This document shows, piece by piece, positions 57,501-64,000 of a stretch of DNA of 64,000 bases. The stretch is from contig JANTQA010000026.1 in the NCBI GenBank assembly GCA_027625915.1, positions 6,882,001 through 6,946,000 of the forward strand, given 5' to 3'. The DNA is from Anaeramoeba flamelloides. Taxonomy: Eukaryota > Metamonada > Anaeramoebidae. Within the stretch, counting starts at the first letter, position 1, and each line of letters opens with the position of its first letter. The position numbers and the translations under genes are program-made. The notes beneath the pieces are model-generated. The model ran no database searches, was not told where the DNA came from, and saw only the letters and a list, made by a program, of their open reading frames with translations.

Positions 57501-59317
57501 TCGTTTGATTATTTAATTTTTTAAAAAAATTGAATTTTTTAGCAACTAATCTACATTTCGCAACAAATTTAAGAAAGATATTTTGCAACCTTTGGAGTCG
57601 AATATTGATTATCCAACATTTAAATGTGTGGTGAAATGCTGATTTTTTTCAGAAATTGATGGGGTTTTTACTAATACAAGGATCTTATATAATTGATAAG
57701 ATCAACAAATATTACTACTTTACTAATGGGGATTTTTGAGACATTTGAATTATGACGCATCTAATGTGATTTACACACAATAACAAAATACTTTTATCTT
57801 AGGATTCTCCTTGGTAGACGTTAATCCCTTAAGCAAAATTCTTACTTATCAATTCAGTTCTGGGCTGAAATAATATTTGTTAAGGCTCTAGTCATTTACT
57901 GTGGATTTGCTCCATAATCAAGAGGAAACTTGAAATCAAAAAGGATAATGTGAAATTGCCCTTCTTTTGATTGACAAAAATTCAAATAACAAAAAAAAAA
58001 CTGAGATAATCTCATTGGCAAAAAATTCAATTTAAAAAAAAAGTTTAAAAGTAATCCAATTTTCAAAAAAACAAATTTTGAATTATGAAAAAAATTGATC
58101 AATTGTTTCTTTTAGTTTTATTTCCAAAGGGTTAAATTTCTTAAATTTAAAACAAATTGTTTTCTAAGAAGTACAAAATCAATTTAATTCGTTTTATTCT
58201 AATTTGTGGTTATTTTGTAACACTCTAAATTTGACAAAGTAAGGATTTTGTAATATTCTTAAGAAAACGAAAACTCAAGTGAGAAATGAAAAAAAAAAAA
58301 TCTTCGTTCTCAAAAAGCTTCAAAAAGATGAAATCTCGAAACTGACATAGTTGTTTTCAAAACTATATATTCTAGACATTCAAATTGGAAATTGAGTGTA
58401 GCTCTTTGTCTCTTTTTTCTAAAATATCATCTTTTTTGATTGTTGATTTTTTGAGATCGATCATGTGCCTCATAGGTTGAGTAGTTTTTTATTGGTGTTA
58501 GGTTCTTATAAAAATTACAAAAATTTTTTTTTTGCCTTCAGAAAATTATTTTTCACCATAGTTACTCAGCCTTTAATTCTAATTTTTATGTTTCCAACAT
58601 TTCACAAACAAACACCAAAGAAAATTAGTCTTTTAAGAGAAATTTAAAAAGAAAAAACAACAGAGCAGAATCGAAAAAGAAATTACAATGTTTTCTTCTG
58701 AAAATTTGATGTTGAGCAAAGAAGAAGCTTGAATTAGTAGGTCTATGTGCTTGATTAAATTTGTTCTTATTGCCTTTTTGAAGAGTTTACGTTTACGTTG
58801 ATCAAAACCCTCTTTATAGAGCAACTCAATTTGTTTAACAAACGTTGACTTGCCAGAGTCACCAGTACCTTTAATGAGTTGAATTGTTTTTGTTGTTTAT
58901 TGCAAAAAGATTTGAAAAGAATAAAAAAAAATTCCCTTAATAAAAAAAACGATCTTTTGTTTGTTGAATATTTTTGAGATTCAGAGAACAAAATCCAAAA
59001 ATACCACTTGGTGTAGAATTAAAAATGAGTTTAAGAATTTTACCTAAGATAAGTAGCTATTTTTAAAGTAAATAATTTTTTTTCAGAAACAAAAAAAATT
59101 TATTCTTTTTCATCTTTGTTATTATCTTTTTTTTGGAATTTAAAGTAAAAAGAAGGGATACTTTGATTTGGTTTTTCTCATTTTCTTCATCTCTATTGAG
59201 CATGTCACCAATAATTTCATTTTTAATAGTTTCCTTGTGGAGGTTCTTTTGCCAGTTTTTCTTTTTTTTTTTTTTGTGATTTTTTTTGTTATTTTTTTTT
59301 GAATTTTTTGGTCCCAT
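48560..59317 (-). CDS. Heterotrimeric G protein alpha subunit, six exons over 10.8 kb
   Basis: G-alpha couples seven-helix receptors to effectors and hydrolyses GTP at the plasma membrane. Exons in order: 59317-59162, 59056-59044 (13 nt), 58868-58687, 52641-52238, 49009-48730, 48631-48560. All frames join to 368 residues, the usual size. Motifs: first helix ends EENEKNQIK, then LLILGTGDSGKSTFVKQ (P-loop about 57-65), helical domain through KMVKTLWADPKMKEVFDKR, switch I KCRIPTTGI (Arg about 188), switch II VDVGGQRSERRKW (Gln about 214), YEDESVNR-MQESLDLF, LLFNKIDIF and TIATKTSSVKEVF. The start is the ATG of MGPKNSKK. Gly2 and Ser6 fit myristoylation, but Pro3 is disfavoured. Exon 4 could instead start at 52643 if another exon exists. 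The last exon (KIMMKKKFLEEW) fits helix 5 by spacing only and ends in an atypical tail without the pertussis-toxin Cys. Introns are 105, 175, 6045, 3228 and 98 bp. Confidence 0.92.
49131..49203. repeat. (AAT/AGT)n simple repeat
   Basis: Trinucleotide run of AAT, with AGT variants, in G-alpha intron 4. Confidence 0.85.
49340..50645 (+). repeat. Dispersed repeat R-A, copy 3 (interrupted)
   Basis: In G-alpha intron 4. The left part (49350-49520) matches 31450-31615, including TGCCCAGCCAAAAATGAAAA. The right part (50255-50645) matches from CACTTTTGATTGGAATGTC onward to GAAAAAGAGTTTATTA. About 700 bp between them has no counterpart at 31.6 kb and is probably an insertion. Stops interrupt the frame seen in copy 1. 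Confidence 0.6.
50750..51150 (+). repeat. Dispersed repeat R-B, copy 2
   Basis: Counterpart of 42955-43360, including AAAAGGGGTGAAGGAAATAA and GCTATAAATATCACCCT. It lies in G-alpha intron 4. Confidence 0.65.
52998..53674. mobile_element. TTAA-flanked MITE, copy 1
   Basis: 677 bp in G-alpha intron 3. The left end GGGTCTAGTCATTTACCGTG and the inverted right end TGGTCGAGTCATTACGGTG match, and TTAA lies on each side (52994-52997 and 53675-53678). Terminal repeats plus a TTAA target are the mark of piggyBac-class elements. No transposase is inside. The same element occurs at 57884. An R-C fragment abuts its left side. Confidence 0.8.
53691..54151. mobile_element. Long-TIR MITE of family M2, copy 1
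   Basis: Inverted ends of about 65 bp: TTTGAGAAAAAAAGTGAAA, AAAAAAAGTTCAAGA and ATTTTTAATTGG on the left, the same inverted on the right (about 54085-54151). There are only a few mismatches. The inside is about 330 bp without coding capacity. Target duplication is not resolvable by eye. Confidence 0.75.
54415..54835 (-). repeat. Dispersed repeat R-C, copy 2
   Basis: Inverted counterpart of 26340-26740, in G-alpha intron 3. Confidence 0.65.
55050..56040 (+). mobile_element. LINE copy L2, 3' part of ORF2
   Basis: Best copy of the family, antisense to the G-alpha gene in intron 3. It starts in the RT thumb region (KFGIILGFIIYRNIINFK at about 55115-55180). From about 55350 it reads ARITIYKRRFKLIQKLKIL. 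A frame of 194 codons follows to 55994, containing LENSPSWKVLDYLK, WKGSTSILKLRNF, a zinc-binding pattern (FCELCKKS, then DHFLWNCPAY, i.e. C-x2-C-H-x4-C as in zf-RVT tails of LINEs), LLSLVGNR and FLNKNLGIR. The terminal stem-loop GAGGGATTAACAACTCCTC and an AAAAT-rich tail end it at about 56038. Fingers and palm of the RT are missing. It is 5'-truncated and has at least one break. Confidence 0.85.
56330..56960 (-). repeat. Dispersed repeat R-F, copy 2
   Basis: Inverted counterpart of 47065-47535, in G-alpha intron 3, with an additional segment near 56440-56600. Confidence 0.65.
57061..57833. mobile_element. Weak candidate element with CTTAAGGGATTA ends
   Basis: CTTAAGGGATTA at 57065-57076 is inverted at 57822-57833. 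The repeat R-D copy 2 lies inside. The arms are short, so this could be chance. Confidence 0.25.
57655..57780. repeat. Dispersed repeat R-D, copy 2
   Basis: Counterpart of 8015-8120 (ACAAGGATCTT, AATTGAT with ATCAAC, CTAATGTGATTTAC). Confidence 0.5.
57884..58572. mobile_element. TTAA-flanked MITE, copy 2
   Basis: 689 bp, same orientation as and similar over its length to the copy at 52998. Shared interior: AACTGACATAGTTGTTTTCA, AATTGGAAATTGAGTGT, GAGATCGATCAT and TTGGTGTTAGGT. Left end GGCTCTAGTCATTTACTGTG, inverted right end AGGCTGAGTAACTATGGTGA. TTAA flanks at 57880-57883 and 58573-58576. Also in G-alpha intron 3, about 115 bp before exon 3. Confidence 0.8.
59044..59056 (-). other. 13-nt microexon of the G-alpha gene
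   Basis: Reads CTACTTATCTTAG on the minus strand, flanked by AATAG before and GTAAAA after. It encodes LLIL plus the first base of Gly. It exactly supplies the residues and the phase missing between exon 1 (ending QIK, phase 0) and exon 3 (starting GT-ACT-GGT), which restores the IK-LLLLG-T-GDSGKS pattern of G-alpha proteins. Confidence 0.85.
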
Positions 59318-59704
59318 TTGTATGATCGGCTGTATTATTAATAGTTTTTGGAAACAACAAGTGGAAAAAATGAAAAATTTCAAGTTTGAAATTGTATTAG
59401 GATGTGTAACAACGATTGTTCATTTGTGTAAAGCCTTCTTGTGAAAAATATTCAGAGAATATTATGATATTATTTCTGTGAAAAAATAAAATGGAAAAAT
59501 GTAAAGTTACACAAAAAGACTACTTTCATTAACCTTTCATTTTCAGAATAATAAAGTTTATTCATATTAAGACCCTTAATTCTAGAACTTCAAATTCTTG
59601 TTACTATTGTATTTATTGTTATTAGTAGTACGAATTATTTTTTTAAAGTCTCTAGTCAAGAAAAAAAGGTATATTTTTTAGGATACAAAATTCCAAATAA
59701 TCGG

Positions 59705-59955
59705 GAAGGATGAATTTAAGTTTAATTCAACTTGGAGACATTTGCTTTGATTGATACTGGTATTGGAATTCTAAATTGGAAAAATTTTCACTTCATTTTA
59801 TGTTTCCTTTTTAAAATAGATTTTCAAATTACAACCTACTACTTGGAGAATTCTTTTTACAAAAGAAAAAAAAAGATTGAAAGTGAAAATTGTTTCCCAT
59901 TTTTAATTGGAATACCATTAATAACAAATTGTTTTGAAAATAATGTACTCATCTA
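59705..59955 (+). mobile_element. Retropepsin-like fossil fragment (LTR-retrotransposon kin)
   Basis: A short frame with FALIDTGIG, recalling the active-site DTG of retroviral-type aspartic proteases, and about 50 residues later FLIGIPLITN, recalling the ILG-P flap-distal motif. No gag, reverse transcriptase, integrase or LTRs were recognised nearby. If real it is an old, isolated, broken relic. Confidence 0.3.
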
Positions 59956-60006
59956 ATAAAAATGAAATAGAGAATAAAATAACTTCTGATAAATATTGCA
60001 TATATA

Positions 60007-60504
60007 GTAGAGAAAAAAATAATTGAAATGAAAAAAATACATGAAAAGATTTTTAATTGTGAATATCTGGAAAATTGATGAGTAATTTCTTTTATTTCCA
60101 ATTCAAATCCTTTTTATTAATAACCAAATATTTTATGAAACAAACTAATAAACCTACCTAAAGTCCATTTAAGTAAGGTTTTCTTGAGAATACTCGAGTA
60201 ATAGTCTGATAGTAGAAAAAGATCAACTTTTTTTGAAAAATAATAAGGTTTTTTTGAGGATTACTAGAATTTGAAAAATGATAATTTTTATTCTTGTTTT
60301 TTGATTGAATTGAAAGATGTTTTGATCAAGCGTAAATTCATTAATCATCATTCAAATAAGTGGGTGGGTTGTAATTTTCAAAGTTTGATTCTTAAAAAAA
60401 GGATTTGATTTTAAATAACTGAAATTACACATCAATTTTCCTAAATATTCACAATTAAAAATCTTGTCAGGGATTTTTTTCATGTCAATTATTTTTTTCA
60501 CTAC
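60007..60504. mobile_element. Long-TIR MITE of family M2, copy 2
   Basis: Ends of about 65 bp: GTAGAGAAAAAAATAATTGA, AAATGAAAAAAAT, AAGATTTTTAATTGTGAATA on the left, inverted at about 60440-60504. Interior of about 370 bp is noncoding. Hairpin array H5 follows within a few bases. Confidence 0.75.
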
Positions 60505-60509
60505 TTTAC

Positions 60510-60605
60510 AAAGGTTTTCAGAATTAAAATAATTCAGGAAAAACTGTAATTTTACTCTATTCTTTTAAAGTTTGGAAAACTTAGTGAAAGTATAAGCTCC
60601 ATCCA
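60510..60605. repeat. Hairpin unit H5
   Basis: One palindromic unit: GGTTTTCAGAATTAAAATAA with GTAATTTTACTCTATTCTTT and TTTGGAAAACTTAGTGAAAG. It belongs to the CCAGAATTCAAAAG type of the arrays. Confidence 0.65.
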
Positions 60606-61030
60606 AAAATGTGTGGCAAAAAAATATCCATCAATATAAGAATAAATTCTTTATTCAGTTATTAAACTCAAAACTTTAGACAAAAAAAAAAACGAAGTCA
60701 TTAATAATAATAAAACTCTTGATTAAAATTTGTGTTTATTGATCAAAGTTCGAAGAATAAAAAATAAAAATAAAAAAAAAAAAATTGCCCCTAATTTTTT
60801 GGAAAAATATCCAAAATTAGTAATGTCTATTTAACAATCTTTAGTTTGATCTTTTTTTCAATTTTTTTTTTTGATAATGTGTAAAATCATACTTCAATAT
60901 ATTTTTGATTTGATCTTTAGATTTTTTGTTTTTCATTTGATCATTAACTTTTTTTTTTCCCATTAACTTTTTTTGTGTTTTTTTTTTTTTTTTTTTTTTC
61001 TTTTTTAAAACATTTAAAAAAAGCAAACTG

Positions 61031-61491
61031 ACTGTTGAGAGAAAAAAGTTTGACACAGAAAAATGGTTGGACACGATTTTTAATTGGGAACATTAGTAAA
61101 ATAGAAAATCAAATCCTATTGATAACTAGTTGACTTTTATATAAATCCAGGTTTGAAGGTGTTACAAGTTTATTAATCTGTGGTGTGTGTAGAATACTCA
61201 TTTGAATGGTTGATAACTAAAAGTAGATCATGCTATTTTAACAAAAATCCAAGTTCTAGTAAAGTTTACTATTAAATCTGAAAATGGTAATTTTTAAACT
61301 TGTTTTAGATTATAAGAGATAAGTTTTTGAAAAGGTAGAATTACATTAATCATTATTCTAATAAGTAGATTATTGTTATTTTCTTTAGTTATTACACAAA
61401 CGATTGAAATTAAAAATCCTTTTCAGTAATGTTCCCAATTAAAAATGGTGTCCAACCATTTTTCTGTGTCCAACATTTTTCTCTCAACAGT
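61031..61491. mobile_element. Long-TIR MITE of family M2, copy 3
   Basis: Ends of about 67 bp with very few mismatches: ACTGTTGAGAGAAAAA, GACACAGAAAAATGGTTGGA, ATTTTTAATTGGGAACATTA at 61031-61097, inverted at 61425-61491. It is the best preserved copy. The inside, about 330 bp, has no protein. Confidence 0.8.
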
Positions 61492-61975
61492 GAATGAAAA
61501 AAAAAAAAAAAAAAAAACCTTTTTATTTTTTCTTTTTTTTTTGTTTATCTCACCTCTTTAATTGAAGTTTACAACTGTTCTGAGCAATTTTTCCACCAAA
61601 GTCCATCGAAGTCAACTCAATTGTTTGGAATCAAAAGAATTTTTGGTTGATTTCTTATCACATCTCTTCTGAACTTTGTTAAATTTTGGACAATAATAAT
61701 AACAAAGTAAAAATGAAAAAAATGAACAATTCGAAAAAATAATGAAATGAGAAATTTGACTCTATTATTTTTTCAAAATTAAAAATTTTGCAAAATAATT
61801 TTAATTCAAAAAAAAATATTTAGAATCCATTAATAAAACTTAAAAATACAAGAAATTAAGTATTATATGTTAAAAAAACATATTATTGTTGTACATTTTG
61901 TATAATTGAATTAATATTAAGAAATAATTATTGAAATAAAAAATGCCCTATATTATTGGAAATAGCTTACGCCAA

Positions 61976-62765
61976 GTGTTAGCTTTTCTTTGTGGTATTC
62001 TATTTTATCTGTAGAGTGTTATAAAGTTTTCTTGTGGGTTTTTATTTTATTTCTGAAATCTGTTTATTTTCTAAATAAAACAGAAATTCAAAAACCTAAC
62101 TAAAGTGTCCAAGGTTTTTTTTACTTTTTGTAATAAACCAAAAATTTATTAAATTTTGGGTTTATTCTCAAAAAATTAAAAAAAAAAACTAATGAAAGTG
62201 TCTGTAGAGTGCCGTTGAGTGCCTTAAAACTTTTTAATTTCAGAAATTAAAAAAAACCTAACGAAAGTGTCCGTCAAGTGCCTAGCCTTTTGTGAGTTTT
62301 CTGTTTATTTGAAAAATCGATAGATTTTCGTTAGCTTTTTTTGAGTTTTCTGTTTTATTTGGGAAGTGTTCTAGGTTTTTTTGAGGGTTTCTATTTTATT
62401 TAGAAGTGTTCTAGTTTTTTTTTACTTTAGAAATAAACAGAAAATTTATTAAAATTTTCGGTTTATTTCTAAAGTAAAAAAAACCTAACTAAAATCTATT
62501 GATTTTCTAAATAAATAGAAAAATCAAAACAACATAACGAAAATCTATTATTTTTTAAATAAACAGAAAACTCAAGAAAAGCTAACGGCGGTTTTCCAGA
62601 ATTCAAAAGAATTGAGTAAAATCTTAGATTTAACTTTATTCTTTTAAAATTTAGAAAACCTAACGAAAATGTACTTGATTTTTTTTACTTTTTGAAATAA
62701 ACCGAAAATTTATTTAAATTTTCTATCCATTTTTTAAATTCTGGAAAATTAACCGAAAAATAAAA
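61976..62765. repeat. Hairpin array H6
   Basis: The clearest array. Palindromes include TTTTTTTACTTTAGAAATAA and its inverse (62412-62486, nearly perfect), the CCAGAATTCAAAAGAATTGA type (about 62585-62660), the GAGTTTTCTGTTTATTTG type with the inverse CAAATAAACAGAAAACTC (about 62290-62345, 62545-62580), and linkers CTAACGAAAGTGTCCGTCAA and GTGCCTAGC. Units occur in both orientations. Confidence 0.85.
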
Positions 62766-63563
62766 ATAAAATATTTTTTTCAATTTAAATCAATTAATAA
62801 TCCTTTGATAGTCAAAATAATTGTTTATTCATTTGGAAGACATTTATTCATATTTTAAAATGGTTTTAAAATATATTATTATAATTAGTAACTTAATAGA
62901 AACAATATTCAAATTTTTTATTATTAAATTTGAAAAAAAAAACAATACAACAACGGATTTTTCAATTTAAATTGTAAAATATCTTTAAAAAATAATTTTT
63001 TGATCCAAGATCTTTTATTAATCAATAGTGTTTATTATAAGTGAAGTTATCAAAAATTAAAAAATTAGCAAAGGTTTAATATTTTTTTCAATAAATATTT
63101 TCCTGATCGTGTTTTCAAGTATTTTGGGAGTTTTTTTAGTGATTCCAATTTTCACACCTTAAAAATTATCAAGAATAAAATTTTGACAAAAAAAGTTCAA
63201 AAAAGTATTTAAACTTTTTTCAAGTAATGTCATACCAACAAAAAAATTGGATTAAAAATCAAGAATCAATAAATGATGAATAATAAATTTGGAATATTAA
63301 AATAGTTATATTGAATTGAGCATGATCTAGCTAGATCTTTTAAAATTTATTTGATCTTGCTTTTTTTTGGAAATAGCTTTTAAATAAAAATCTTCTAATT
63401 GAAAAAAAAAAAATTGTTTTTTTAAAACAAAACTAATTTATTTGTTTATTCTTTTTTTGAATTATATTAATATTGTGATTTGAAATGATTCTTTCAATTT
63501 GTGTTTGATGATCAACATTCTTAAAAATTGATGTTATTTTCTTCAAAAAAAAAAAAAAACGAT
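62766..63563. other. Intergenic, no gene seen
   Basis: A/T-rich 3' flank of the last gene. No repeat family of this window was recognised. Confidence 0.4.
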
Positions 63564-64000
63564 TTAATTTTCTTTAATTTGTAGAAAATGTTCTTCCACT
63601 TCTTGCACTGTCGGAGAAATTTTTTTAGCGTAACATTTCAAACATATTTCATTCCAATGTTTCCACAACTGTATAATTTTTGTTTCTACTCTTTTTTTAG
63701 CGATTTGTATCAGCTTATAATCTGAGGGCAAATGCTTCGTAATTCTTTTATACATTGAGCTTCTGCGGTCTGGGAAAGGCTTATTAATAAATTTCTTTAG
63801 TCTCACCGAAAGTGCCTGTTTACTAAATTCCTTTTGGAAGACAACTTCTTCTGGTGTATTGGAATCAAGTTGCACATCAATTTTGCCAAAGAATTCGATC
63901 AAATCAGAAAATTCTTTGTAAATAATTTTTTTTTCGATATAGTCGCTCATACATTTTTCATAGGTGGACTCTGCTTCCTCGACATACGGGTGTAAGAATT
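63564..64000 (-). CDS. C-terminal part of a gene running off the window (possible formin FH2 end)
   Basis: The minus-strand frame is open from the window edge to the stop at 63564, about 144 codons. The part nearest the edge, FLHPYVEEAESTYEKCMSD followed by FSDLIEFFGKI, and then TPEEVVFQKEFSKQ, resembles the end of an FH2 domain, where a helix is followed by an LxxYFGE motif and PEEFF. Formins nucleate and elongate unbranched actin filaments. The remaining 80 residues are basic (FINKPFPDRRSSMYKRITKH) and match nothing I know. ATG at 63950 is internal, not the start. The call rests on a short motif and could be wrong. Confidence 0.45.
   Translation of the reverse strand, partial: FLHPYVEEAESTYEKCMSDYIEKKIIYKEFSDLIEFFGKIDVQLDSNTPEEVVFQKEFSKQALSVRLKKFINKPFPDRRSSMYKRITKHLPSDYKLIQIAKKRVETKIIQLWKHWNEICLKCYAKKISPTVQEVEEHFLQIKEN

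Noticed and set aside
59318-59383. Longer G-alpha start at 59383
   Set aside because: It adds a hydrophobic, Cys-containing leader (FFIFSTCCF) absent from the family. The second ATG gives the usual Gly at position 2.
61976-62765. CRISPR-like array of palindromic repeats
   Set aside because: Units are long hairpins of several types without unique spacers of fixed length, no cas genes occur, and the DNA is eukaryotic.

Overview
The window is nuclear DNA of a very A+T-rich protist. The estimate of roughly 80% A+T is by eye. Spliceosomal GT-AG introns, kilobase-scale introns, lysine/asparagine-rich low-complexity inserts in conserved proteins and many decayed transposable elements all point to a eukaryote. 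The gene set (class I histone deacetylase, XPO7-type exportin, Rab, MCM9, heterotrimeric G-alpha, a ChAPs-like protein and a probable formin tail) fits a free-living amoeba-like protist. The KEKDQEK and SNSNSN repeats remind me of anaeramoebids, but that placement is a guess.

Layout. 1-935: array of hairpin-forming repeats. 2837-6656 (+): class I HDAC, three exons. 8480-9900: decayed LINE carrying a second hairpin array. 10274-13138 (-): ChAPs/exomer-like TPR protein. 17004-17572: TA-flanked MITE. 17798-18460 (-): small FHA protein. 20712-24248 (-): intronless XPO7/RanBP16 exportin. 28190-32811 (+): Rab5-like GTPase with four exons, the last lying beyond a 3.6 kb intron. 33-37.6 kb: foldback element, hairpin array and LINE tail. 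37734-42541 (-): MCM9 helicase, split by a 2.7 kb repeat-filled intron. 42.7-48.5 kb: repeats only. 48560-59317 (-): G-alpha gene of 10.8 kb assembled from six exons, one of them only 13 nt, with introns packed with mobile elements. 59.7-62.8 kb: a retropepsin-like fossil, two long-TIR MITEs and two hairpin arrays. 63564-64000 (-): C-terminal end of a gene that runs off the window, possibly a formin.

The genes do not form an operon or an obvious pathway. They are ordinary eukaryotic housekeeping and signalling genes: chromatin, nuclear export, vesicle traffic, DNA repair and GPCR signalling. ChAPs and Rab5 both belong to membrane traffic, and G-alpha and a formin could both serve motility.

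The unusual part is the repeat landscape. At least six dispersed repeat families, two MITE families and a LINE family with a conserved 3' stem-loop are present in several copies within 64 kb, mostly inside introns. The most striking class is a set of arrays built from about 70-110 bp near-perfect palindromes joined by a short CGTTAGG/CCTAACG-type linker, found at six places. Two of these arrays abut a LINE 3' tail.
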